This document shows, piece after piece, positions 17,514-24,196 of a DNA stretch of 64,000 nt. This DNA is from Pseudolachnospira sp051055405 (GTDB lineage Bacteria > Bacillota > Clostridia > Lachnospirales > Lachnospiraceae), in the NCBI RefSeq assembly GCF_051055405.1, contig NZ_CP167068.1:2232001-2296000 (forward strand). Direction: 5' to 3'. Position numbers and translations under genes: made by a program. Positions within the stretch are counted from its first letter, which is position 1, and each line of letters starts with the position of its first letter. Under the pieces are notes generated by a model. The model was not told the DNA's origin. It did not search any database and saw nothing but the letters and a program-made list of their open reading frames with translations.

Positions 17514-17696
17514 ATGATCGATATGACGCCAACCACTTATCTAGTAATAAAAATTGACGGGGACTATGCTCTTCTACGCCGGCTGGAAGAGGAAAATGCA
17601 GAACCGATTTCCGTTGCCCGCGCCCTGCTGCCGGAAAATATCCAAGAGGGCAGTCGCTTGCTCCGCGAATTTTTAGAATATACGTTGTTGGATTAG
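17514..17696 (+). CDS. DUF3006-like small protein
   Basis: This 60-residue cytoplasmic protein is started at 17514 because AGGGG lies 9-10 nt upstream. A longer frame from 17490 has no ribosome site. The pattern IDGDYALL (residues 13-20), a short acidic hairpin, then ARALLPENIQEGSRL resembles DUF3006, a family of small beta-rich proteins of unknown function. It differs by an extra C-terminal helix (REFLEYTLLD). It lies 13 bp before the YitT gene and is probably cotranscribed with it. Confidence 0.7.
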   Translation: MIDMTPTTYLVIKIDGDYALLRRLEEENAEPISVARALLPENIQEGSRLLREFLEYTLLD

Positions 17697-17709
17697 CCGG
17701 AGGGATAAC

Positions 17710-18555
17710 ATGAAAAGCAATACAGCAAAAGAATACGCGATTATTACCTTTGGCGCTCTTCTTGTGGCTATCGGCGTATATCTTTTTAAATTCCCCAATA
17801 ACTTTGCCTTCGGCGGCGTAACTGGTTTTGCCACAGTTGTCGCCAAATTGACGCCGCTTTCCGCATCCATGGTCAGTACGATTTTGAATATTCTGTTTCT
17901 GATCCTTGGCTGGGTTTTCCTTGGAAAAGAGTGTGGAATTAAGACGATCTATGGTACGGTTATTTTTACTATCCTGCTCTCCATCTTTGAATGGGTCGCT
18001 CCAATGAATGGGCCTTTGACTCATCAGCCAATCCTGGAGTTAGTCTATGCGATTGCTGTGCCAGCGGCAGGCGCCGCTCTCTTATTCCGTCTGGATTCTT
18101 CCACCGGGGGAACGGAAATTCTGGCGATGATCTTAAAAAAACACACCAGCCTGGATATTGGAATGGCATTATTACTCACTGACCTCTTACTGGCTGCATC
18201 CTCCTTTTTTGTTTTTGGAGTGGAAACAGGCTTGTTTTCTCTCGCCGGTCTGGTGGTAAAATCTTTGATTATCGACAGCATGATCGCCAGCCTAAACCGG
18301 AATAAATACTTTACCATCGTCTGCAGCAAACCGGATTTGATCGTAGACTACATCAATAACACGCTGCACCATGGTTCCACACAGACTGGGGCCACCGGCT
18401 CTTACACCGGAAGCCATAAAACCATTATCTACACGGCGATCAAAACAAAAGAAACGCGAATGCTGGTAAACTACGTCAAAAAAGTAGACCCGCATGCGTT
18501 CTTGTTTATCCAAAATTCCAGTGAAATCATCGGGAAAGGGTTTCTCTCTCATTAA
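17710..18555 (+). CDS. YitT family membrane protein
   Basis: This 281-residue integral membrane protein of the YitT family (DUF161 plus C-terminal DUF2179) has five or six hydrophobic helices in residues 1-200. They include the conserved FGGVTGFA and SSTGGTEILA motifs. The soluble C-terminal DUF2179 domain (about 205-280) has GSYTGSHKTIIYTAIKTKE and ends VDPHAFLFIQNSSEIIGKGF. YitT proteins are widespread in Firmicutes, but their transport substrate is not established. GGAGGG precedes the start. Confidence 0.92.
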   Translation: MKSNTAKEYAIITFGALLVAIGVYLFKFPNNFAFGGVTGFATVVAKLTPLSASMVSTILNILFLILGWVFLGKECGIKTIYGTVIFTILLSIFEWVAPMNGPLTHQPILELVYAIAVPAAGAALLFRLDSSTGGTEILAMILKKHTSLDIGMALLLTDLLLAASSFFVFGVETGLFSLAGLVVKSLIIDSMIASLNRNKYFTIVCSKPDLIVDYINNTLHHGSTQTGATGSYTGSHKTIIYTAIKTKETRMLVNYVKKVDPHAFLFIQNSSEIIGKGFLSH

Positions 18556-18585
18556 AAAAATGTGCAAAAAATCCTCCTGCTTTTC

Positions 18586-18614
18586 TTGACGAGGGCACCC
18601 GGAACAGTTATAAT
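18586..18614 (+). promoter_or_regulatory. Strong promoter of the antisense antitoxin RNA
   Basis: TTGACG (18586-18591), a 17-bp spacer and a consensus TATAAT (18609-18614). No protein gene follows. The transcript would run rightward into the shared terminator of the type I toxin locus, and now runs into the insertion sequence. Confidence 0.75.
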
Positions 18615-18620
18615 AGGCTT

Positions 18621-18703
18621 AGCAAGAGAGCCGTTAGCTAGATGCACCTAGCCGCCGGCAGGATAATTCCTAAAAGTAGCGCCTTATCTTACCAGGACTG
18701 ATA
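18621..18703 (+). ncRNA. 5' part of a RatA-like antisense RNA, cut by the insertion sequence
   Basis: This is the predicted 5' portion of an antisense RNA to the holin-like toxin mRNA, starting about 7 nt after the TATAAT at 18609. It contains a hairpin near 18630-18660 (GCTAG...CTAGC inside GCCG...CGGC) and then AAAAGTAGCGCC (18672-18683). That segment is the exact complement of 20193-20204 on the far side of the insertion. Before insertion the two arms would have formed the terminator. The antisense role is inferred from the known txpA/RatA organisation of this toxin family. Confidence 0.6.
18672..18683. repeat. Left arm of the split terminator hairpin
   Basis: AAAAGTAGCGCC is a perfect 12-bp inverted match to 20193-20204. 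CTGATA (18698-18703) likewise mirrors TATCAG (20182-20187), immediately flanking the insertion sequence on each side. Confidence 0.8.
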
Positions 18704-18723
18704 TGTACCCTCTTTACTGGACA
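18704..18723 (+). repeat. Left terminal inverted repeat of the IS
   Basis: It begins TGTACCCTC and ends CTGGACA. It overlaps a small hairpin (TTACTGG...CCAGTAA, 18714-18733) that ends at the ribosome site of the first transposase gene. Such a hairpin could limit expression from outside transcription. Confidence 0.85.
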
Positions 18724-18746
18724 AAACCAGTAAGGAGGGTATTTTT

Positions 18747-19325
18747 ATGCGTTACTCTTATGAGTACAAAAGAAAATGTATTGAATTGTATCGTCAGGGC
18801 CGATGGCCTGAAACTCCCATTGGAATTAAAGAACCAAAAAATTTCCATGATATGATACGACGGTGGGTAAGAATGGAAGATACTAATGGACCAGAAGTAT
18901 TAAAACATAAAAACTTTAATAAAAATTGGACACCAGAACAAAAACTTGAAATAGTTTCTCAAGTCCTTGCAGGTCGTTCTTTACAAGATGCAGCATTTTC
19001 ATCAGGTATTACTGGCGGACTGCTTTATCAATGGGTTCAAAAATATAAGACAAAGGGCTATAATGGTCTGGTAAACAGAAAAAAAGGTCGCCCAACTAAG
19101 GAGCCTCAAATGAAAACGAAAAAGGTAAATATTAATAATCCCAGGCCACTTGACGAAACGGAACGGGAAGAATTGATACGTCTGAGAGCTGAAAATGAAT
19201 ATATTAAAGCAGAAAATGAAGTAATAAAAAAAGAGATCGCCTTGAGAGAAGAAAAGCAAGCTGCGCTACTCAAGGCGAAAAAGCAGCAATCATCAAAGAA
19301 CTCCGAGAAAAAGGATACCAATTAA
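18747..19325 (+). CDS. IS3-family transposase OrfA (helix-turn-helix)
   Basis: This 192-residue first open frame of the insertion sequence binds the element ends. It has two helix-turn-helix segments: one near residues 5-45 (SYEYKRKCIELYRQGRWP) and one at 60-105 (WTPEQKLEIVSQVLAGRSLQDAAF). The C-terminal charged leucine-zipper region (RLRAENEYIKAENEVIKKE) is for dimerisation. AAGGAGGG lies just before the start. IS3 elements join OrfA to OrfB by a -1 ribosomal frameshift. The OrfB frame is -1 relative to this one, and A-rich candidates lie at 19277-19283 and 19307-19313. Confidence 0.95.
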   Translation: MRYSYEYKRKCIELYRQGRWPETPIGIKEPKNFHDMIRRWVRMEDTNGPEVLKHKNFNKNWTPEQKLEIVSQVLAGRSLQDAAFSSGITGGLLYQWVQKYKTKGYNGLVNRKKGRPTKEPQMKTKKVNINNPRPLDETEREELIRLRAENEYIKAENEVIKKEIALREEKQAALLKAKKQQSSKNSEKKDTN

Positions 19326-19342
19326 AACACCTTTTAAAAGCA

Positions 19343-20146
19343 ATGGAAATGGCAAAATCAACCTATTATTTTGAGCTAAGCAAAACAGATTCTGTAGAGT
19401 TGAGAAATAGGGAGTTGGCAGATAAAATCAAAGATATTTTCAAAAAAAACAAAGGCAGATATGGTGTTCGCCGCATACATAAAGAACTGGTGAACAAAGG
19501 ATATAAAGTCAATCACAAGCGCGTTCAGCGGCTTATGCATAGTATGGGACTGTTAGGAAAACGCCCTAAGGAAAAATACCATTCTTATAAAGGCAAAGTT
19601 GGGAAGATTGCAGACAATCTCATAAATAGAGATTTCAGTACAACCGCACCATTACAAAAATGGACAACGGATGTATCACAGTTTCGTTTTTCATGGGGAA
19701 AATGCTATATTTCTCCGATTTTAGATATGAATACAAATGAGATTATTTCATACGATTTATCATTAAGTCCAAATATGGAACAGATCAATCGTATGCTGAA
19801 TCGAGCCTTTGAGAAATTTCCATCTGTTAGAGGCTTGATATTGCACTCTGATCAAGGATGGCAGTATCAGCATGTCTCCTTTAGAAACACCTTAAAAGAA
19901 CATGGTATTAGGCAGTCAATGTCAAGAAAAGGAAACTGTTATGATAACTGTATCATGGAAACTTTCTTTGGAAGACTTAAGAACGAGATGTTTTATGGAT
20001 ATGAGAAAGAGTACGAATCATTTGAAGATTTTGCAAAAGCAGTGGACGAATATATAAACTATTATAACAACGTAAGAATTCAGGCAAAAACAAAATGGAT
20101 GCCCCCTGTAAAATACAGAGAAACATCCATGTGTTGTTGTGCCTAA
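19343..20146 (+). CDS. IS3-family transposase OrfB (DDE integrase)
   Basis: This 267-residue catalytic subunit has an HTH_21-like N-terminal part (RYGVRRIHKELVNKGYKV, about 33-50). The rve integrase core carries the DDE triad: TTDVSQF, LHSDQGW and NCIMETFFGRLKNE. It ends in an integrase tail (YNNVRIQAKTKWMPP). The coding frame stays open upstream to at least 19262 with a sequence typical of the OrfAB fusion (IIKELREKGYQLKHLLKAM). The active enzyme is therefore probably the frameshifted OrfAB product rather than one started at 19343. Confidence 0.95.
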   Translation: MEMAKSTYYFELSKTDSVELRNRELADKIKDIFKKNKGRYGVRRIHKELVNKGYKVNHKRVQRLMHSMGLLGKRPKEKYHSYKGKVGKIADNLINRDFSTTAPLQKWTTDVSQFRFSWGKCYISPILDMNTNEIISYDLSLSPNMEQINRMLNRAFEKFPSVRGLILHSDQGWQYQHVSFRNTLKEHGIRQSMSRKGNCYDNCIMETFFGRLKNEMFYGYEKEYESFEDFAKAVDEYINYYNNVRIQAKTKWMPPVKYRETSMCCCA

Positions 20147-20161
20147 TTCATAAAATCAATG

Positions 20162-20181
20162 TGTCCAGGATTCTGGGTACA
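20162..20181 (-). repeat. Right terminal inverted repeat of the IS
   Basis: TGTCCAGGA...GGGTACA, complementary to the left end at 15 of 20 positions. The outermost seven and innermost seven bases match exactly. Confidence 0.85.
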
Positions 20182-20192
20182 TATCAGACGAG

Positions 20193-20204
20193 GGCGCTAC
20201 TTTT
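20193..20204. repeat. Right arm of the split terminator hairpin
   Basis: GGCGCTACTTTT, followed by a further T, is the perfect complement of 18672-18683. It overlaps the last codons and stop of the toxin gene, so in the uninterrupted locus the antisense RNA would end inside the toxin coding sequence. Confidence 0.8.
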
Positions 20205-20283
20205 TGCGTGTAAGTAAAACAGCAAGAGTTACTATAGCGCAAAGCATAATCACAAATTGGAACAAGTCCGCATATGTAACCAT
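20197..20283 (-). CDS. Holin-like toxin of a type I toxin-antitoxin system
   Basis: This 28-residue membrane peptide starts MVTYADLFQF, has a hydrophobic core (VIMLCAIVTLAVLL) and ends TRKK. That is the signature of the putative holin-like toxin family (Hol_Tox; TxpA/BsrG-like type I toxins), which damage the membrane when not silenced by antisense RNA. AGGGGG lies 8 nt before the ATG, and a consensus -10 box lies about 70 bp upstream. The stop codon lies inside the right arm of a terminator hairpin whose left arm is now 1.5 kb away, beyond the insertion sequence. The gene is too short for routine ORF calling. Confidence 0.85.
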   Translation of the reverse strand: MVTYADLFQFVIMLCAIVTLAVLLTRKK

Positions 20284-20330
20284 AGTACCAGCCCCCTTTT
20301 CTAAAGTCCGACGGCTGAGCATATCGCCCC

Positions 20331-20357
20331 AACGGCTCCCTTGATAAGCCTATTATA
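20331..20357 (-). promoter_or_regulatory. Toxin mRNA -10 box and 5' end, mirrored by the antisense RNA start
   Basis: On the minus strand TATAAT (20352-20357) is followed by AGGCTTATCAAG and GGAGCCGTT. This 27-nt stretch matches the antisense RNA promoter end at 18609-18635 at 25 of 27 positions, in opposite orientation. No consensus -35 box lies at the usual distance; TTGATC, 22 bp upstream, is the nearest. Confidence 0.65.
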
Positions 20358-20377
20358 CCTTCCGTTGATAAGGACAC

Positions 20378-20526
20378 ACGATCAACTAAAAGTCATGGTT
20401 ATTGATTGACGAATCCCTGAAATAAAAAACAAAGACAGTGCTTTTCTAAGAAAAGAAAATAAGATAAAACAACGATATGCCAAAGATGGGAATATCCTTC
20501 CAGGAAATAAAATATTGAAATAAAAA
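20378..20526. other. Intergenic, no gene seen
   Basis: AT-rich sequence between the toxin promoter region and the tRNA gene. I see no coding frame or strong hairpin. Confidence 0.5.
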
Positions 20527-20597
20527 AGCGGATAACGGGAATCGAACCCGCCTATCCAGCTTGGGAAGCTGGTGTTCTACCAATGAACTATATCCGC
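20527..20597 (-). tRNA. tRNA-Gly (anticodon CCC)
   Basis: On the minus strand the acceptor arms GCGGATA and TATCCGC pair. The D arm is GTTC...GAAC. The anticodon stem CCAGC/GCTGG encloses the 7-nt loop TTCCCAA, giving anticodon CCC, which reads GGG. The T arm is GCGGG-TTCGATT-CCCGT. The 3' CCA is not encoded. A TTGACA promoter lies 32 bp upstream. Confidence 0.95.
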
Positions 20598-20628
20598 ATA
20601 AAAAAACTATTCAATTTGCTACCCGTAT

Positions 20629-20657
20629 ATTATCCTCGATAATTTCACTTTTGTCAA
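20629..20657 (-). promoter_or_regulatory. Promoter of tRNA-Gly
   Basis: On the minus strand a consensus TTGACA (20652-20657), a 17-bp spacer and GATAAT (20629-20634). Confidence 0.75.
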
Positions 20658-20692
20658 GTGTTTTTACAGGTTTTCCCATATGCCCCAAAACC

Positions 20693-20732
20693 AAATGCGG
20701 AAAATCCTATAAACATAGGATTTTCCGCATTT
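20693..20732 (-). terminator. Terminator of the cupin/oxidoreductase operon
   Basis: Long inverted arms, AAATGCGGAAAATCCTAT and its complement, with a 4-nt AAAC loop. TTTGG TTTTGG follows on the minus strand. It begins 9 bp past the oxidoreductase stop. Confidence 0.8.
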
Positions 20733-20740
20733 ATTCTTTC

Positions 20741-21928
20741 CTAATCTAAAACGATCTTTCTTCCTTCCTCCGCTGACCGGTAGGCTCCATAAATCACTCG
20801 CATCACATCATAGGCCAGATAAAAATCCGAATCCGGTTCCCGGTCAAAGGCAATGCACTCCATAAAGTTTTTCAACTCGCCCGCATAGCCACGGATAATT
20901 TCATCTGAGACAAACGCCTGATTCCAACCCGTCTTCTGCGGAAGCATCTCTGAAATATGCACACCATCCAGGCCCTCTTCATCCATGAAGTAAGTGTTCA
21001 GGATATCGCACGGATTCAGATTGCAGCGCAGAGAAGCATCGTGGGCATAGACATTCACCGTATTGCGGGAACCGCCCAATACAGCGTCCGAACAAATCGC
21101 CACACACTTTGTCCCGTCCCAAAAAGTCACCGTCACCACCGCTACATCTTCCACATCCACCGGATGAGCGTTGATATAGCGATGCTTTTCCTTCTCAATG
21201 GACGCTGTCTGCACGCCGGTATCCGCCACTACGCTGACAATTCCAAACTCTTCCCCCCGCGCTTTTGCCTCCTGGCGCTTCAGCCAAAGCATAGCGGTCA
21301 GTCCATGAATTCCATTCCTCATCAAAGTGCCGCCGCCGATCTGATTCCAATGGCCTCCCTTCGGCGAACTGGACCCGATCAAGGTATTCTCACTGTTCAT
21401 AAAAACAATCTTGCTCTTTTTAGCCCGAAGAATTTCTGCTGCTTTTTGTATTGGCGGCGCATAGACTTGATTTTCCGCGTACATGAATTTCTTTCCGCTG
21501 GTTTCCATGACAGTCCGCAACTCCTCCATCTGCGCCAGAACACTCTCGTACATAACAGATTTTGGAACCGTTTTTCCAATGTTGTCCTCGCCATTTCCCA
21601 CATAACCAGTCAGAGGTTTTTCACAAATAACATGTTTTCCAGCCTTTAGCGCCGCGATGGCAATCGGAACATGCAGGGTTTGATTGGTATTGATATCCAC
21701 CACATCGATTTCCGGATCCCGGATGATATCCCAGTAATCCATCGTAACAACTTCATAGCCATAGCGTTCTTTCATCGCCTCCGCCTTCGCCCGATTCGAG
21801 CCGCCGCAAACGGTTTTCAGGCGGACTGGAACTCCCACCATATTTTCATAACCGCCTCCATGGAGTTCACAGCCATAGCCAGTTCCTACCATACCCACCA
21901 CGATTGGACGATCCACTTTCTGCTTCAT
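20741..21928 (-). CDS. Gfo/Idh/MocA family NAD(P)-dependent oxidoreductase
   Basis: This 395-residue dehydrogenase oxidises or reduces a hydroxyl of a sugar, inositol or sugar derivative. The N-terminal Rossmann fold has the VVGMVGTGYGCELHGGG nucleotide-binding loop (about residues 9-25). The family EKPLTGY motif (about 100) carries the catalytic Lys. A C-terminal alpha/beta domain includes GGGTLMRNGIHGLTAM with the catalytic-region His. It is the last gene of a four-gene operon and starts 13 bp after the isomerase-like gene. The operon context suggests redox chemistry in breakdown of an unidentified carbohydrate. Confidence 0.92.
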   Translation of the reverse strand: MKQKVDRPIVVGMVGTGYGCELHGGGYENMVGVPVRLKTVCGGSNRAKAEAMKERYGYEVVTMDYWDIIRDPEIDVVDINTNQTLHVPIAIAALKAGKHVICEKPLTGYVGNGEDNIGKTVPKSVMYESVLAQMEELRTVMETSGKKFMYAENQVYAPPIQKAAEILRAKKSKIVFMNSENTLIGSSSPKGGHWNQIGGGTLMRNGIHGLTAMLWLKRQEAKARGEEFGIVSVVADTGVQTASIEKEKHRYINAHPVDVEDVAVVTVTFWDGTKCVAICSDAVLGGSRNTVNVYAHDASLRCNLNPCDILNTYFMDEEGLDGVHISEMLPQKTGWNQAFVSDEIIRGYAGELKNFMECIAFDREPDSDFYLAYDVMRVIYGAYRSAEEGRKIVLD

Positions 21929-21941
21929 GCCACTTTCCCTC

Positions 21942-22757
21942 CTAACAAAATACTTTCTTCAAATATTCAATCCCACGCCGGGTAGCCGTTTCTACGTCAG
22001 GCAAAGGTTTGCACTCAATCGTAACCCATTTTTCATAATTTGCTTCCCGCAGGACGCGGGCAGCTTGATAGAAATCAAAATGCTGATCATCCGGCAAATT
22101 TCTTCCCTCATCCGAGACATGAAAAAGAACCAGTTTTGACAAAGAGCGGCGGATCGCTGCCGGTACGTCCGGATCCTCGCTCAGCATATGATATGTATCC
22201 CCATTGTAAAGCAGCCAATCTGAGTTGAATTTTTCTAAAAAGCCCATTGTCCGCTCCGTAGAATTAAACACGTCCCCATCGTACCGATTGATCTGTTCAA
22301 ACACCGTAGGCGTCTCGATGCTGGCGCCATACTCCACCACTTTCCCCAGCGTCTCTGTCAAGATATCCTCAAAATTCTGATCGCTTTGTCCTGGAACTTT
22401 TCTGCCTCGCAGATATCCAATCAAAATCTGAGAATTCAATTCTTTTGCCAGATCCAACTGACGTTTCAGCCGCTCTACCGTGGCATCCCGCACCTTTTTG
22501 TCTGGGTGGGTCATGCTCATACCTTCCAGAGTATAGGCAAGGCCCGTCGTCACAGCCGAAGCTTCCAGGCCATGGGAATCCAAAATCCGCTTCAACTCTT
22601 TTCCATTATAATCCCTTGGGTCTTGAATTTGCAACTCAATTCCATGAAATCCCAACTGCTCCGCCTTTTTTGCACACTCCTCATAAGAATTTCCCCTGAG
22701 TGGAAAAGGAACGTCCTTGCTTAATTCTCGATCTACTGTGCACACGCTAAATTTCAT
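21942..22757 (-). CDS. Sugar phosphate isomerase/epimerase-like TIM-barrel protein
   Basis: This 271-residue protein belongs to the xylose isomerase-like TIM-barrel superfamily (AP endonuclease 2 type), which usually uses a divalent metal. Likely metal ligands fall in the expected order: FEQINRYDGD (about 152), YNGDTYHM (about 182), FHVSDEG (about 212) and TIECKPLP (about 245). It starts 11 bp after the second cupin-like gene. Members act as epimerases, isomerases or lyases on sugars and keto sugars. The specific reaction cannot be deduced here. Confidence 0.88.
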   Translation of the reverse strand: MKFSVCTVDRELSKDVPFPLRGNSYEECAKKAEQLGFHGIELQIQDPRDYNGKELKRILDSHGLEASAVTTGLAYTLEGMSMTHPDKKVRDATVERLKRQLDLAKELNSQILIGYLRGRKVPGQSDQNFEDILTETLGKVVEYGASIETPTVFEQINRYDGDVFNSTERTMGFLEKFNSDWLLYNGDTYHMLSEDPDVPAAIRRSLSKLVLFHVSDEGRNLPDDQHFDFYQAARVLREANYEKWVTIECKPLPDVETATRRGIEYLKKVFC

Positions 22758-22768
22758 AGGATTCCCCC

Positions 22769-23407
22769 CTACCGTTCAATCTCCACCGGCACATAGATGC
22801 AAGCTGTCACACTGCAGTACTGATGCCAGGGATACTCTCCGTTTTCTCCATAAATCCTATCATGGGCGCTGCCAGGAGCCAGCATAAATTCCCGGTAGAA
22901 CGTCTCCTCTTCCTTTTCCCGAAACAGCTGCACTTTTCCCATGCCTTGCAATTGTATATGTACCTCATTCACATCTTTTGCATGGGTCTTATGAGGCCCT
23001 GATGGGGACATCGGCGCCGCATAGCAGACCGTTACCGAGGTATCTTCTGTCAATGCTATTTTTTCTGTCTTATGATAGGGAATTCCTTTCTGGTGTTCCT
23101 GCCCTGACCACTCATACAAAGACTTCCAAGTTTTCTCTATCAAAGCTGCTGTTTCCGGGCATGTGACATCGTATCGGTCATAATTTCGAAACACCAACGC
23201 CCGCTCCACGTCGTTGATAACCACGCCCTGAAGAATCGCCGCCTTTAACGGTTCTAAGGGAAGTCCTTCTATGTCAATAACGCCGTGTGTTTTATAGGCC
23301 AGGTTAATGACAATACTCTTCGGCTCTACAAAATACGCTGCTTCGTTCTCTACAAACTCCACATCCTCAAAAAAAGGTCTGGCAAAGTCTAATTTCTTTA
23401 TGCTCAT
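22769..23407 (-). CDS. Cupin-like protein B, unknown function
   Basis: I do not recognise this 212-residue family by name. It is a paralog of the upstream gene: both begin MSI(K/Q)KLDF and end (V/I)(E)I(E/D)R. Near residue 138 it has GPHKTHAKDVNEVHIQLQG, matching the cupin metal-binding pattern H-x2-H-x5-E followed by Gly. Later APGSAHDRIY and EYPWHQY look like cupin motif 2. So a metal-binding jelly-roll enzyme or sugar-binding protein is likely. It has no signal peptide, so it should be cytoplasmic. AGGAGG precedes the start. Confidence 0.75.
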   Translation of the reverse strand: MSIKKLDFARPFFEDVEFVENEAAYFVEPKSIVINLAYKTHGVIDIEGLPLEPLKAAILQGVVINDVERALVFRNYDRYDVTCPETAALIEKTWKSLYEWSGQEHQKGIPYHKTEKIALTEDTSVTVCYAAPMSPSGPHKTHAKDVNEVHIQLQGMGKVQLFREKEEETFYREFMLAPGSAHDRIYGENGEYPWHQYCSVTACIYVPVEIER

Positions 23408-23418
23408 CCCTGCTCCTC

Positions 23419-24054
23419 CTATCGGTCAATTTCAATTGGCATATAAACGGCGCGGGTAATGCTGTGGTATTGATGCCACGGGTACTCCCCCTTCTCATTG
23501 TAAAACTTGTCGTGGACAATTCCCGGGGCCATGATAAATTCCTGATAAAATGTGCTGGTATCGTTTTCCTCAAATTTTTGCATCTTGCCAAACCCACGAA
23601 TCTGCGCGTGAACTTCGTCAAAATCCCGATCATGATCCCGATGCGGTCCCGACGGAGCCATCGCTTCGGTAAAGCATACATTCAATTCCGTATCTCCGCC
23701 CACACGCACCTTGGGCGATTTAAAGTAAGGAATTCCTTTATGACGCTCAATACCAGAACACTCATAAAGGCTCTTCCAACTGCTCTTAATTCGGGCAATC
23801 ACCTCCGGATCTTCAATATCGTATCGTTCATAATCCAGAATAACCAACGCACGGCCAATGTTCTCCAACCAAACGCCTTCCACTATCGTTCCCTTTAAAG
23901 GAAGAAGCGGAATCCCCTTGATCCAGATCGTCGTCTGGCTCCTCTCCGCCAGATTGATCACCATACTTTTCGGTTTTACAAAATATCTTTCCTCATTTTC
24001 CACGTATTCCATCTCAAATAGCGGTTGCCCAAAATCCAGTTTTTGAATGCTCAT
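23419..24054 (-). CDS. Cupin-like protein A, unknown function
   Basis: This 211-residue paralog of the downstream gene is the first gene of the operon. The start at 24054 (MSIQKLDF) is chosen because AGGAGG lies 6 nt upstream and the paralog starts identically. An in-frame ATG at 24081 would put that ribosome site inside the coding region. Cupin-like metal motif GPHRDHDRDFDEVHAQIRG is near residue 138, with APGIVHDKFY and EYPWHQY after it. Two divergent copies side by side suggest a heteromeric complex or two related steps. Function is unknown. Confidence 0.75.
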   Translation of the reverse strand: MSIQKLDFGQPLFEMEYVENEERYFVKPKSMVINLAERSQTTIWIKGIPLLPLKGTIVEGVWLENIGRALVILDYERYDIEDPEVIARIKSSWKSLYECSGIERHKGIPYFKSPKVRVGGDTELNVCFTEAMAPSGPHRDHDRDFDEVHAQIRGFGKMQKFEENDTSTFYQEFIMAPGIVHDKFYNEKGEYPWHQYHSITRAVYMPIEIDR

Positions 24055-24097
24055 GTTTCTCCTCCTATCGATAGTTTTCACGTTCTTATTTACATTA

Positions 24098-24111
24098 TGT
24101 GCTATAACACA
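24098..24111. promoter_or_regulatory. Probable GntR operator 1
   Basis: TGTGCTATAACACA, extended by A and T on each side, is a near-perfect palindrome. It lies 44 bp upstream of the cupin operon start, where a repressor would block transcription. Confidence 0.65.
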
Positions 24112-24182
24112 TGACCGTTTTCGGGCTTCATCGCCATCTCTTTAGGCCTATAAGTCATAACACTTTTTCACTTTTATCATTA

Positions 24183-24196
24183 TGTGATATATCACA
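24183..24196. promoter_or_regulatory. Probable GntR operator 2
   Basis: TGTGATATATCACA is a perfect 14-bp palindrome sharing the TGTG...CACA ends of the first site, 85 bp away. It lies between the operon and the divergent GntR gene. FadR-type GntR proteins typically bind T-G-T...A-C-A palindromes of this size. Confidence 0.65.

Larger units (their letters stand above)
18704..20181 (+). mobile_element. IS3-family (IS150-like) insertion sequence, 1,478 bp
   Basis: Terminal inverted repeats start TGTACCC and end GGGTACA. The 20-bp ends at 18704-18723 and 20162-20181 match at 15 of 20 positions. Two overlapping-phase genes encode an HTH protein and a DDE transposase. The element is clearly more AT-rich than its surroundings. 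Both transposase genes are open and the catalytic residues are present, so it looks intact and recently active. No clear 3-4 bp target duplication can be read because the flanks are palindromic (CTGATA and TATCAG). Confidence 0.93.

Noticed and set aside
18621..18703. A riboswitch leader (considered because of the strong promoter, hairpins and no adjacent gene)
   Set aside because: It matched no riboswitch consensus I know. The mirrored 5' end and the exact terminator arm beyond the insertion sequence fit an antisense RNA of a type I toxin better.
20156..20377. A 73-codon minus-strand frame across the toxin locus
   Set aside because: It is out of frame with the recognisable 28-residue toxin, runs into the insertion-sequence end, and lacks a ribosome site.
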